64,000 nucleotides of DNA, from assembly GCF_005887115.1 (NCBI RefSeq), contig NZ_PNCJ01000017.1, forward strand, positions 186,001-250,000. Reading direction: 5' to 3'. Below the pieces are notes generated by a model. The model was not told the DNA's origin. It saw only the letters and a program-made list of their open reading frames with translations, and did not search any database. The DNA comes from Pseudoalteromonas rubra. Its GTDB lineage: Bacteria; Pseudomonadota; Gammaproteobacteria; Enterobacterales; Alteromonadaceae. Of the stretch, positions 53,353-62,611 are shown piece by piece. A program made the translations under genes and the position numbers. Each line of letters begins with the position of its first letter. The stretch's first letter is position 1.

Positions 53353-55938
53353 ATGAAAATACAGAAAAAACTGCTCACCCGGGCCATCGCGGCCACACTT
53401 TTAGTCCCGATGATGGCTAAAGCCGCCTGGGATAGTGCTCAACTGCAAACCTTTACTGACAACACCACCTTCACATTTGCGGTCGAAAGCAATCATCACA
53501 ATGGCAGCAGCAGCTTTCTGGCTTCTATCACCTTACAAAATGACTCAAAGTTAGCGCTACCAGCTGGCGAAGGCGACTGGCAGATCTACTTTCATTCAAT
53601 CCGAAAAGTGGCTACTGAGCAGGCAAGTGGGTTGAAGTTTGAGCATGTAAATGGCGACTTACACCGTTTAGTGCCGACTAAAGCGTTTGCCGGATTAAAA
53701 CCAGGAGAAACGCTGACCATTCCCTATGAAGCTGCTGCCTGGATAGCCGCTTATACCGATTTTATGCCGCGCGCATTTATGGTCAGTGGTAATTCAAAAC
53801 CGGCCGTGTTCGCCAATACAGACAGCGAAAACATGCTGGACTTTGTCGCGCCTATTGTGCGTGATAACCAACTGGATCGTCACAGCGAGCCAAAAGACTT
53901 ATCACCGCGTGCAACCGCAGCTTGGCGTTATGAACAAAACCAGCAGACTGGCAAACTGTCTCGCGAAGACGCGCTGAAACGCATTATCCCTAAGCCGATG
54001 GATGTTGATTTCAATCGAGGTTATGCGGACTTGTCCAGTCAGTGGCAGATCCGTTACGCGGGCAGATTAAAAAGTGAAGTCGCCGTATTTCAGGAAGATT
54101 TGACCGATTATGGTCTGACTTTGAAAGCACAGCCGGATCATATCAGTGCCGGCAAAACCAAAACAATCTATCTGCAAGTAGCGGACCTGAGCGATTTGGG
54201 CAGCGAAGGCTATCAGCTGGAAGTAGACGACAACAAAATTGTGATCACAGGCCATGACAATGCAGGCGTATTTTACGGTATCCAGAGTTTGCTTGCGTTA
54301 TTCCCGGCAGATCAACAAGGCCAGATACAGGTGCCTAATGTAGAGATTAAAGATGCCCCGCGTTTTGGCTGGCGTGGCATGCACTATGACAACGGCCGTA
54401 ACTATCATGGTAAAGAGGCGCTGTTCAAATTGGTCGAACAGATGGGCCGTTACAAGCTGAACAAGTTCCACTGGCACTTTTCTGAAGATGAAGGCTGGCG
54501 GCTTGAGATCCCAGGCTTACCAGAGCTGACAGATATTGGTGGTTATCGTTGCTTTGACTTGCAGGAGCGAGAGTGTTTACTAACTCAGCTTGGTACCGGC
54601 CCGCATAAGTCGGGTTCGGGCAATGGTTATCTGACCCGAGATGAGTTTGTTGAACTACTCAAGTTTGCCAAGGCGCGTCATGTTCAGATCATTCCAGAGA
54701 TCGAAGGGCCGGGTCATGCTCGTGCCTCGATCAAGGCAATGGAAGCGCGCTATCACACATTGATGGAAGCGGGCAAACCGGAGCAGGCAAAAGCCTATTT
54801 ACTCAGCGATCCCCAGGACACCTCAAAGTACATCACAGTACAGAATTATACCGATAACTCGATGAATGTGTGTCAGGATTCGACCTATGCATTCATTGAA
54901 AAGGTGACCTATGAGTTACAAGGTATGTATCGTGAAGCCGGTACGCGCCTGACGAATCTGCATTTTGGTGGTGATGAAGTGGGTGCCGGCTCCTGGGTCG
55001 ATTCGCCCGTGTGTCAGGCATTATTTGCCGATCCTAACAATGGCATTGCCGGTCCGACCGATCTTAAGCCCTATTTTACCCAGCGAGTTGCCACCTTGCT
55101 GGCAAAGCGGGGCATTGCGCCGGGTGCCTGGGAAGATGGCCTGATGTACGACAAGGTTAACCCATTTAACCGCGATGCATTTCCCAATGAGGTCTTTACC
55201 GCCAATGTCTGGGACAATATCTGGGAATGGGGTGTCGCTGACAGGGCGCATCGCCTGGCCAATGATGGCTACCAGGTAGTGTTGTCCCATGGTACGCACT
55301 TGTACTTTGACCACCCTTATGAGCCACACCCGGCTGAACGCGGCTATTATTGGGCAGCCCGCTACACAGACAGTAAGAAAACCTTCAGCTATATGCCGGA
55401 TGATGTTTATGCCAATGCCGACTTTACCCGCAGTGGTGCACCGATTGAAAACCTAGAAGCCCTGGTCGGTCGTCCGCTACCCGAGCTGGAAAAGCCGGAA
55501 AATATTCTCGGTATTCAGGGACAGGTCTGGAGTGAAACGATTCGTACCGAAGACCAGATGCAGGCGATGGTCTTTCCTCGTTTACTCGCCATGGCAGAGC
55601 GTGCCTGGCATAAAGCCGGCTGGGAAGGAGAGCGCCTTGATAAGAAGCGCTTCGCTCAGGACTGGCATGGGTTCTCTGGTGCACTGGCATTAAAAGAGCT
55701 GACTAAGCTGGACCAAGCCGAGGTTAATGTGAATCTCCCAGTCCCGGGCGGTAAAATCATTGATGGTCAGCTTCATGCAAACAGTGCATTCCCGTACTTA
55801 ACTATTGAAGTGAGCCTTGATAATGGTAACAACTGGCAAACTTACACAGCTCCGATGAGTATAAGTCAGCCTGGTGGCGTATTATTACGTACCCGTTTAG
55901 GCGATAAAAAGTTTAGCCGTACTACAGGGTTAGACTAA
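53353..55938 (+). CDS. GH20 beta-N-acetylhexosaminidase (chitobiase)
   Basis: An 861-residue exported enzyme that splits chitobiose and chito-oligomers to GlcNAc. The signal peptide is MKIQKKLLTRAIAATLLVPM with AKA. Domains in order are CHB_HEX (about 25-170), GH20b, and the GH20 barrel with RGMHYDNGRNY, HWHFSEDEGWRLEIPGLPEL and the catalytic D541-E542 in LHFGGDEVGAGSW. A C-terminal beta domain follows. The likely partner is the sugar transporter downstream, which has a matching operator. AAGGAG lies upstream of the ATG. Confidence 0.93.
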   Translation: MKIQKKLLTRAIAATLLVPMMAKAAWDSAQLQTFTDNTTFTFAVESNHHNGSSSFLASITLQNDSKLALPAGEGDWQIYFHSIRKVATEQASGLKFEHVNGDLHRLVPTKAFAGLKPGETLTIPYEAAAWIAAYTDFMPRAFMVSGNSKPAVFANTDSENMLDFVAPIVRDNQLDRHSEPKDLSPRATAAWRYEQNQQTGKLSREDALKRIIPKPMDVDFNRGYADLSSQWQIRYAGRLKSEVAVFQEDLTDYGLTLKAQPDHISAGKTKTIYLQVADLSDLGSEGYQLEVDDNKIVITGHDNAGVFYGIQSLLALFPADQQGQIQVPNVEIKDAPRFGWRGMHYDNGRNYHGKEALFKLVEQMGRYKLNKFHWHFSEDEGWRLEIPGLPELTDIGGYRCFDLQERECLLTQLGTGPHKSGSGNGYLTRDEFVELLKFAKARHVQIIPEIEGPGHARASIKAMEARYHTLMEAGKPEQAKAYLLSDPQDTSKYITVQNYTDNSMNVCQDSTYAFIEKVTYELQGMYREAGTRLTNLHFGGDEVGAGSWVDSPVCQALFADPNNGIAGPTDLKPYFTQRVATLLAKRGIAPGAWEDGLMYDKVNPFNRDAFPNEVFTANVWDNIWEWGVADRAHRLANDGYQVVLSHGTHLYFDHPYEPHPAERGYYWAARYTDSKKTFSYMPDDVYANADFTRSGAPIENLEALVGRPLPELEKPENILGIQGQVWSETIRTEDQMQAMVFPRLLAMAERAWHKAGWEGERLDKKRFAQDWHGFSGALALKELTKLDQAEVNVNLPVPGGKIIDGQLHANSAFPYLTIEVSLDNGNNWQTYTAPMSISQPGGVLLRTRLGDKKFSRTTGLD

Positions 55939-55956
55939 ATTACCCGATAGTGCCAT

Positions 55957-55983
55957 CTTGGGGAGGGAATACCCTTCCCCAAG
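55957..55983 (+). terminator. strong hairpin after the hexosaminidase gene
   Basis: CTTGGGGAGGG pairs with CCCTTCCCCAAG with a single bulge and a 4-nt loop. No T tract follows, so it may partly terminate or stabilise the mRNA 3' end. Confidence 0.5.
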
Positions 55984-56041
55984 GTGAAGATATTTGATTA
56001 CAAAACTAACTAGAAAAAGGCCAAATTTTAACGTAAAGTTA

Positions 56042-56059
56042 AATGTCAGCGCTGTCATT
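56042..56059. promoter_or_regulatory. candidate NagR-type operator upstream of nagP
   Basis: AATGTCAGCGCTGTCATT is an 18-bp palindrome with one mismatch, 139 nt before the nagP ATG. It shares AGCGCTGTCATT with the site before the hexosaminidase gene. Confidence 0.65.
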
Positions 56060-56197
56060 TTGGTTTTAAATTGTAGAACCGCCGTTTTTGAGGGGGCGTT
56101 CATAAAGGCCGATGGCACAGAATATAATAATCCGGATTACTTTTAATTCGTTTTAATCCGACCTGTATTAATCTTAATTAGCAACAAGAAGAGTTTT

Positions 56198-57499
56198 ATG
56201 GAAGCGACAGTGGAAAAAGATGACCTCGAAAAGCAAAGTGTCTGGTTACCCATGACACTTGCTGGCTCAATGTTCTTTATATTGGGTTGTATCACCTGGT
56301 TGAATGGCGCAATCACGCCGTTTCTTCAGCAAATGCTGGAACTGAGTCCGCTACAGGCCTCTTTCATTATATCCTCATTTTATATCGCAGTAACGGTTGC
56401 TGGTATCCCCTCAGCCATGCTGATAAAACGAGTTGGATACAAAAATGGCATGGCGATAGGGTGTGCTGTCATGGCGCTTTCCGCTTTGATGTATATTCCA
56501 GCTGCTAAAATGCAAATGATTGAAATCTTTTTGTTTGCACAATTAATGATAGGAGTAGGGCAGACTGTCCTTCAGACTGCCGTCAATCCGTACGTTGTTA
56601 AAATGGGATCTGAGCGCTCCGCCGCGGTGCGTGTTTGTATCATGGGCTTGCTGAACAAGTCTGCTGGTGTAATAGTCCCCATTGTATTTGCTGCCGTGGT
56701 TGTGAGTGGGGTGGTGAATGAGGGAGAATCTCTCAGTCAGGCTCAAAAAGATATGATGGCTAATAGCCTGATCGCACCTTACCTGGCTATTGCGGGTCTG
56801 ATTTTCCTGTTTGCAGCATTTGCTAAGTTTTCTCCATTACCCGATCTGGTTTTTGAAGAGGAAGGGCAAACCAGTAAAGGTGAAGTTAAGGAGGCTTTAA
56901 GTCACCCTCATCTTGCATTGGGGGTTATCGGTATTGCACTGTATGTTGCTGTAGAAGTGATTGCAGCTGATACCATTGGCTCTTACGCTTTGCAGTTAGG
57001 GATTGCCGATTACTCAGTTATGACCTCTTATACAATGGGTTGTATGCTGATTGGTTATGCGATTGGTATTGCGTTAATTCCACGTTTTATGTCGCAACAA
57101 AATGCACTCGTCATGTCTGCAATCGCTGGTATTGTTACCGTTTTTGCTGTAGTTTTAGGGGACAATGAATCGACAGCCTTGGCCAATATTTTACTTGTAC
57201 CTTTTGGCGGTCCTCAGTTGCCAGATCCACTCTTGTGTATCGCTCTGCTAGGATTTGCTAATGCCATGGTTTGGCCTGCCATTTGGCCTCTGGCGCTTGA
57301 TGGTTTAGGGCGTTTAACAGGCACAGCATCAGGCTTGTTAATCATGGGTATTGCAGGTGGCGCATTAGGACCTCTGTTGATTGGTGTTGGAAATGTAGCC
57401 GGGCTTGGTGCTCAGGGCGCGTATAGTTTAATGCTACCCAGCTATCTGTTTATTCTTTTCTATGCCCTAAAAGGTCACAAGATGAGAAGCTGGAAATAG
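56198..57499 (+). CDS. nagP: MFS sugar transporter, NagP/FucP type (GlcNAc uptake)
   Basis: A 433-residue FucP/GluP-family permease with twelve membrane helices. Typical segments are MFFILGCITWLNGAITPFLQ, QTAVNPYVVKMGSERSAAVR and ANAMVWPAIWPLALDGLGR. The protein belongs to the NagP branch of MFS transporters that replaces the GlcNAc PTS in chitin-using Alteromonadales. A position next to a chitobiase and the shared operator support GlcNAc as substrate. No nagA/nagB/nagK lies in this window. Confidence 0.82.
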   Translation: MEATVEKDDLEKQSVWLPMTLAGSMFFILGCITWLNGAITPFLQQMLELSPLQASFIISSFYIAVTVAGIPSAMLIKRVGYKNGMAIGCAVMALSALMYIPAAKMQMIEIFLFAQLMIGVGQTVLQTAVNPYVVKMGSERSAAVRVCIMGLLNKSAGVIVPIVFAAVVVSGVVNEGESLSQAQKDMMANSLIAPYLAIAGLIFLFAAFAKFSPLPDLVFEEEGQTSKGEVKEALSHPHLALGVIGIALYVAVEVIAADTIGSYALQLGIADYSVMTSYTMGCMLIGYAIGIALIPRFMSQQNALVMSAIAGIVTVFAVVLGDNESTALANILLVPFGGPQLPDPLLCIALLGFANAMVWPAIWPLALDGLGRLTGTASGLLIMGIAGGALGPLLIGVGNVAGLGAQGAYSLMLPSYLFILFYALKGHKMRSWK

Positions 57500-57543
57500 C
57501 GAACAGAATTTCTATCTGTAAAGTAGAAATAATCCCGTGTGTA

Positions 57544-57568
57544 ATGCCACCGTAAGGTGGCATTTTTT
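57544..57568 (+). terminator. rho-independent terminator of nagP
   Basis: ATGCCACC (57544-57551) pairs with GGTGGCAT (57556-57563) around GTAA, followed by TTTTT. Confidence 0.9.
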
Positions 57569-57944
57569 ATGTCATTTTATCATCAGTAACTCCTGTCAAT
57601 TGTGCTGTAGGCGCACTTAGAAGCCTGCTTACATTTCTTAACTGTATGTAGAAAGCTCCTCAGTGTAGTGTTTTTAACCGAAGCGATATCTGGTTAGCTG
57701 CACAGTGTGAGTTAGTGTCGAAATATGACGTGTATAAAAATGCTTTAGGCTGGAATAAATTGAGCGCAGCAAACAAAAGGGGGTTGGAGGCCGAGAGCGC
57801 TTTATTTGCTGAGAACCACAGGCACAGAGAGTAAATGATGCCTTGCAGTGGTAGTTTCTTTCATATGAATATTTGAAAGAACTGTACATTGAATATAAAT
57901 GAAACGAATAGTGATGTATAATTTGAAAAACTTAGAAGAAGGAG
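57569..57944. other. intergenic region between nagP and tRNA-His
   Basis: About 375 bp with no gene that I can support. Short minus-strand ORFs here have no ribosome site or recognisable motif. I see no att-like repeat of the tRNA 3' end. Confidence 0.5.
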
Positions 57945-58021
57945 TGGGGCGACTGACGAGGCTTGAACTCGCGACAACCGGAATCACAATCCGGGGCTCT
58001 ACCAACTGAGCTACAGCCGCC
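57945..58021 (-). tRNA. hisR: tRNA-His (anticodon GTG)
   Basis: On the minus strand the cloverleaf reads GGCGGCTGTAGCTCAGTTGG, then an anticodon stem CCGGA/TCCGG with GTG at 57987-57985, a T arm GCGAGTTCAAGCCTCGT, and the encoded CCA. The extra G at -1 pairing with C73, diagnostic of tRNA-His, is present. It is a single tRNA, not a cluster. Confidence 0.95.
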
Positions 58022-58057
58022 ACAATAGATAAGAACACCTTTGCTGGTGTGGCGCGC

Positions 58058-58086
58058 ATAATACATAAAAAAGCGGGCTTTGCAAA
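58058..58086 (-). promoter_or_regulatory. tRNA-His promoter
   Basis: On the minus strand: TTTGCA (58086-58081), 17-bp spacer, TATTAT (58063-58058), then a GC-rich discriminator GCGCGCC, typical of stringently controlled stable-RNA promoters. Confidence 0.7.
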
Positions 58087-58206
58087 GGGTTAAATTTAAA
58101 AAATCTCAAAGAAGTTCGTTGAGTATCCCCAAGTTGTACAGCTAATATTCATACTAGCTGGGTAAAATCGCCCCGCTATCTCACTCAAGTGCTTACAGGA
58201 GTCACT

Positions 58207-59022
58207 ATGGAAACGATTGTTCATTGGGTCGATGATAACTCATCTCTTATCATACACCACCTTTTTCAGGGGCTGCTTGCCCTGGTCATATTTTTCATTG
58301 GTATGAAACTGGCAAAGCTTGCAGCAAACTTGACGGAAAAAGCGTTTAGTAAACGCAAAGTGGATAAGGCGGTCGGGGCGTTTGTTGGCAACATTGCTTA
58401 CAGTATTGTATTTGCAGCGACGCTGTTGATGGCGCTGTCTCAGGTTGGCATAGAAACAACCTCCTTTGTGGCTATCCTGGGTGCCGCTGGCCTGGCAATC
58501 GGCCTGGCTTTACAAGGTTCCTTATCGAACTTTGCTTCAGGGGTCCTGATCATTATTTTGCGTCCCTTTAAGTCTGGTGATTATATCGAGGCAGGAGGAA
58601 AAGCGGGTAGTGTGCAGCGTATCGAGATCTTTTCAACCGAATTGAGAACGCCGGATAACAAGGTCATTATTATGCCTAACTCGGCGATTATGTCGGGCGC
58701 TATCGTTAACTACTCTCGTGAAAAAACACGTCGCATCGATTTGGTTATCGGAGTGAGCTATGAAGCGGATCTCCGGGAAGCGAAAAATGTGTTAAAATCC
58801 GTGCTGGACAAAGAACCACGGATCCTGAAAGAGCCAGCTTATACGGTCGCCGTATTAGAAATGGCAGATTCCAGTGTCAATTTTGTTGTGCGCCCTTGGG
58901 TGGCAACATCAGATTACTGGCCGACTTACTTTGACCTTGTTGAGAATATAAAATTAGCATTAGACGATGCTAATATCGAAATTCCATTCCCGCAAATGGA
59001 TGTTCACCTTCACAAAGACTAA
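58207..59022 (+). CDS. mscS: small-conductance mechanosensitive channel (MscS)
   Basis: A 271-residue MscS-type channel that releases solutes on hypo-osmotic shock. Three membrane helices are visible, the pore helix TM3 being AILGAAGLAIGLALQGSLSN, followed by the beta domain (LRPFKSGDYIEAGGKAGSVQ; NSAIMSGAIVNYSREKTRR). The ATG follows AGGAG; the open frame to 58189 is ignored. It is the short E. coli MscS form. Confidence 0.93.
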   Translation: METIVHWVDDNSSLIIHHLFQGLLALVIFFIGMKLAKLAANLTEKAFSKRKVDKAVGAFVGNIAYSIVFAATLLMALSQVGIETTSFVAILGAAGLAIGLALQGSLSNFASGVLIIILRPFKSGDYIEAGGKAGSVQRIEIFSTELRTPDNKVIIMPNSAIMSGAIVNYSREKTRRIDLVIGVSYEADLREAKNVLKSVLDKEPRILKEPAYTVAVLEMADSSVNFVVRPWVATSDYWPTYFDLVENIKLALDDANIEIPFPQMDVHLHKD

Positions 59023-59043
59023 TTAATGACAGGTTTATAGGCA

Positions 59044-59844
59044 ATGAAATTACAACTTTTATCTCTGTGCGTATTGGCAGCCATCAGCTCGAATGTTGCT
59101 GCGGAAGAAGCTCCTGCAAAGAAGCCAAAACAGCCAAAAACCTGGGATATCACCAGTGAGGTTGGGGCCATTGTTACCAGCGGTAATACTGAGACCACAA
59201 CGCTTAAGGGCGCGCTTAAGGTCAAACATAACCTTAAAAACTGGCGCAACGAGTATAAGCTGGATGGGATTTACAAAGAAGATGAAATTGAAAACGATGA
59301 TGGTGAGCGCGTAAGCGAGCGTACCAACGAAAAGTACTCTGTTTCCATGCAAGGGAACTATAAGTTAAATGAAGATCATAGCCACCTATTTATTTATGGT
59401 GCTTATGATTCAGATTACTTCGGCGCATATCGCAGCGAAACAGTTGTGTCTATTGGTTATGGTTTACGCCTGCTGAGTCTCGATAACATGTATCTGGATG
59501 CTGAAATTGGTCCGGGTATGAAGCGTTTTGAGTATCAGGAAGACAGCACTGAATTAGATAAAAATGGCAACTCCCTGGCGGGCACTACTGAAAACGAGGT
59601 AATCGGTGTCGCAAAAGTCGATTTCGAGTGGCAAGTATCTGACAATGCGCGCTTCACACAGGTTGTTGGGGTGGAGTATGGTGATACCAATACTAAAACT
59701 ACCTCAGAATCCGCTTTGCTGACTAAAATCAACGGCTCCCTACAAATGAAAGTGGCGTACAATATTACCCATAACTCAACAGTAGATGAAGGCAAAGAAA
59801 ATACTGATACAGAAACATCTTTGACATTGGTTTACAGCTTTTAA
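59044..59844 (+). CDS. DUF481 (YdiY-like) outer membrane protein
   Basis: A 266-residue beta-barrel-type protein with signal peptide MKLQLLSLCVLAAISSNVAA. The mature sequence starts with a Lys-rich segment and then TWDITSEVGAIVTSGNTETT, the hallmark of DUF481 (salt-induced outer membrane proteins). Alternating strands lead to the terminal TSLTLVYSF with C-terminal phenylalanine, an outer membrane insertion signal. Function in the family is not settled. It starts 21 nt after mscS and may be co-transcribed. Confidence 0.85.
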   Translation: MKLQLLSLCVLAAISSNVAAEEAPAKKPKQPKTWDITSEVGAIVTSGNTETTTLKGALKVKHNLKNWRNEYKLDGIYKEDEIENDDGERVSERTNEKYSVSMQGNYKLNEDHSHLFIYGAYDSDYFGAYRSETVVSIGYGLRLLSLDNMYLDAEIGPGMKRFEYQEDSTELDKNGNSLAGTTENEVIGVAKVDFEWQVSDNARFTQVVGVEYGDTNTKTTSESALLTKINGSLQMKVAYNITHNSTVDEGKENTDTETSLTLVYSF

Positions 59845-59866
59845 CACTATTTACCAAAGATATATC

Positions 59867-59893
59867 AAAAAAAGGGCGGGAAGCCCTTTTTTT
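59867..59893 (+). terminator. rho-independent terminator
   Basis: AAAAAAAGGGC (59867-59877) pairs with GCCCTTTTTTT (59883-59893) around GGGAA, after the DUF481 gene and before the polysaccharide locus. Confidence 0.88.
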
Positions 59894-59959
59894 ATGGGCG
59901 TGTTTTTATGTAAAATACGCAATCTTTTTGGCTTATCGTGAAATAGGGTATAAAACCGG

Positions 59960-62611
59960 ATGTCTTTTAAACGTATTTTTGCAGCAACCATGCTGATCTT
60001 TAGTGCGGTTTCACTTGCTTTTACGCCCACAGCGCAACAAATAGAACAATTTAAAAAGTTGCCAAAAAGTCAACAGCAAGCATTGGCAAAACAATATGGT
60101 TTTGACTTGAGTAGCATAACCGGTAATGCCATGCAGTCTTCTGACAACCCTAAAAAGACTCAGGGGATGCAGAGTGTTTTTCCTCGTGACGAAGATGAGA
60201 AAGAGGAAGAAGCTGTTGACCCAATGAAGCCAGAACAAGAAAAACTGAAGCCTTTCGGGTATGAGCTCTTTTCTGGAGAGCCAAGCAGCTTCTCACCTTC
60301 GGAAGTCCAGTTTGTTCCTAATGATTATGTCATTGCAAGTGGAGATACGCTCACCATCAATTTGTACGGTAAAGAAGCGGCTACGCATACACTTACCGTA
60401 GATCGTGAGGGGCGACTTAACATACCCGAATTTACACCGGTAGATGTTGTTGGCCTGACTTATGGCGAGTTAAAAGTACTGATCGCTGAAAAAATTAAAA
60501 ATGAAGCCATTGGTCTAAAGGTGTATATCTCAATTGCAGAATTGAGAGGTATACAGGTACTGGTCGTTGGAGAGTCTTATCGCCCTGGCAGTTACTCCCT
60601 TTCTCCATTAGCTAACGTGACGCATGCATTGTTTGCCAGCGGCGGCCTTACGGAGATTTCTTCACTTCGTAATATTCAGGTTAAACGTCATGGGAAAACA
60701 GTTGCTAATCTGGACCTGTATGATTTGCTTTTGAAAGGGGACAGCAGTTCGGATATTACCCTTCAATCGGGAGATGTTGTGTTTATCCCCTCCGTCGGTC
60801 CACAAGTGACAGTAAAAGGCCAGGTGAAAAGGCCTGCTATTTTTGAACTGAAAGAAGGCGAATCTGCTCGTGCTTTAGTACACATGTTTGGTGGCTTTAA
60901 AGCCGATGCATTTTTACAGCGTGTTCAGGTAAACAGAGTTGTCAATAACTCGGTAAAGTCAGTCGTATCGGTTGACTTTAGAGACACTAATATCGACTAC
61001 TCACCTAAGGGGGGGGATGTCATTAAGGTGCAAGCAGTCAGCGACGAAGTCGTTGATTCAGTATCACTTATCGGTGCTGTGGCCAGGCCAGGAAACTATC
61101 AATGGTATCAGGGGATCACGCTCGATACGCTTATCTCGGACGTTAAAGCAGATTTATTACCTCAAGCGGATCTTTCCTATTCGATTATTGTCAGGGAGTC
61201 TGATCGTTTGGGGCAAATTGAAGTGATGCAATTCACGCTTAAGGAAGCGCTCACTTCTAAGCGTATTGCTTTACAAAAGAATGATCAGGTATATATCTTT
61301 AGCCGCTTTGACTCTCAGGAAAAAGAAGATAAGGCGCTACAAAATTTAGCCATGACAGTCGAAGAAAAAGAGCTGCAAAAAAGTGTAAAATTGTGGCATT
61401 TATACGAGCGCCGTCAGTTTGAGAATCATGTTTCATTTGATCAGGCAATTGCAAAATCAAAAGAAAATAATGACGCAGAGGTAAAAGAGGGTAAAGAGAG
61501 TAACGTTCAGGTGAGGGGAAAGAGCAGCGACTCCGAAGAGCAGCCATCTGTGTTTGGCCGTACAACGTTGTTAGCGCCTATTCTCGCGCAGTTAGAGTAT
61601 CAATCCTCGGCAGTTAAAATGAATCTGACAATTGAAGTCGTTGGGCAGGTTCGTTTCCCAGGTCGTTACCCTATTGATAAAGGGATGAATGTACACTCAG
61701 CCATTCAGGCTGCTGGCGGTCTACTAGAATCAGCACACACTGAATATGCTGAAATTACACGAGTGAAGAATAGTGGTGGTGTTGAGTACTTGAGAGCACC
61801 AATGACTTCTATAGAGGAAGCGCAGAGCATTAATCTGCAAAGCCGAGATACAATTAGCGTATTGATGAGACCTAACTGGGAAGATAGTTACAGAGTAAAA
61901 CTCAAAGGCGAAGTCGTATTTCCTGGAGAGTATATCGTGAAACGGGGTGAATCCTTGTTGAACGTTGTACAACGTGCAGGTGGGCTGACTCAGTTTGCCG
62001 ATCCTAAGGCGGCCATCTTCACGCGTGAATCTATAAAGGCGCAGGAGCGAGAACAAATAGCTCGCTTATCTGAAGAGTTACGAAAGGATATAGCAGCAAA
62101 AAGCTTCCAAAAATCAATAGGCTCAAACTCACTGAGCTACAGTGAAACGAATAAGCTGCTGAATGACTTAGCTAATGTATCTGCAGTTGGTCGCTTGGTC
62201 ATTGATTTGCAGAGTATCATGAGTCAGGCAGACTCCCTGACTCTGCAAGAAGGTGACGCTCTTTATGTACCTGGCAAGCGAGACTCCGTCTCGATTATTG
62301 GTGAGGTAAATTATAGTTCTTCACACTTGTTTAAGCCTGGGGTCTCCATTGAAGAATATATCAATCTGAGTGGTGGTGTGAGAGATCGTGCCGATGAAGA
62401 GAAGATCTATGTCATAAAAGCCAATGGTGCAGTCCTTATTCCTGACCGGGGATCATGGTTTGCCGTGAATAACCACGCTGGATTGGAAGCGGGTGATACT
62501 ATTGTTGTACCTATGGACTCCTCATATATGGATAACTTAACCCTGTGGAGTACAGCAACACAAATTTTCTACCAATTGGGTGTTGGTGTAGCTGCAATTT
62601 CAGGAATTTAA
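59960..62611 (+). CDS. Wza-like polysaccharide export protein with several SLBB domains
   Basis: An 883-residue exported protein (MSFKRIFAATMLIFSAVSLA signal). The Poly_export domain is at about 125-210 (YVIASGDTLTINLYGKEAAT, LTVDREGRLNIPEFTPVDVV). Repeated SLBB domains follow, each with a V-x-GEVxxPGxY-like strand: VLVVGESYRPGSYSL, VTVKGQVKRPAIFEL, VSLIGAVARPGNYQW, IEVVGQVRFPGRYPI, VKLKGEVVFPGEYIV. This is much longer than E. coli Wza (about 380) and matches the long Alteromonadales/Vibrio form. It would form the outer membrane channel of the exopolysaccharide or capsule locus that continues past the window. It contains a run of eight G at 61009-61016. Confidence 0.87.
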   Translation: MSFKRIFAATMLIFSAVSLAFTPTAQQIEQFKKLPKSQQQALAKQYGFDLSSITGNAMQSSDNPKKTQGMQSVFPRDEDEKEEEAVDPMKPEQEKLKPFGYELFSGEPSSFSPSEVQFVPNDYVIASGDTLTINLYGKEAATHTLTVDREGRLNIPEFTPVDVVGLTYGELKVLIAEKIKNEAIGLKVYISIAELRGIQVLVVGESYRPGSYSLSPLANVTHALFASGGLTEISSLRNIQVKRHGKTVANLDLYDLLLKGDSSSDITLQSGDVVFIPSVGPQVTVKGQVKRPAIFELKEGESARALVHMFGGFKADAFLQRVQVNRVVNNSVKSVVSVDFRDTNIDYSPKGGDVIKVQAVSDEVVDSVSLIGAVARPGNYQWYQGITLDTLISDVKADLLPQADLSYSIIVRESDRLGQIEVMQFTLKEALTSKRIALQKNDQVYIFSRFDSQEKEDKALQNLAMTVEEKELQKSVKLWHLYERRQFENHVSFDQAIAKSKENNDAEVKEGKESNVQVRGKSSDSEEQPSVFGRTTLLAPILAQLEYQSSAVKMNLTIEVVGQVRFPGRYPIDKGMNVHSAIQAAGGLLESAHTEYAEITRVKNSGGVEYLRAPMTSIEEAQSINLQSRDTISVLMRPNWEDSYRVKLKGEVVFPGEYIVKRGESLLNVVQRAGGLTQFADPKAAIFTRESIKAQEREQIARLSEELRKDIAAKSFQKSIGSNSLSYSETNKLLNDLANVSAVGRLVIDLQSIMSQADSLTLQEGDALYVPGKRDSVSIIGEVNYSSSHLFKPGVSIEEYINLSGGVRDRADEEKIYVIKANGAVLIPDRGSWFAVNNHAGLEAGDTIVVPMDSSYMDNLTLWSTATQIFYQLGVGVAAISGI

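Noticed and set aside
57945..58021. tRNA-His as an integration site for a genomic island
   Set aside because: No integrase gene and no direct repeat of the tRNA 3' end was found on either side within the window.
59949..59954. TATAAA just before the Wza-like start as a -10 element
   Set aside because: Transcription would begin at the start codon and give a leaderless mRNA; the -35 match is also weak.
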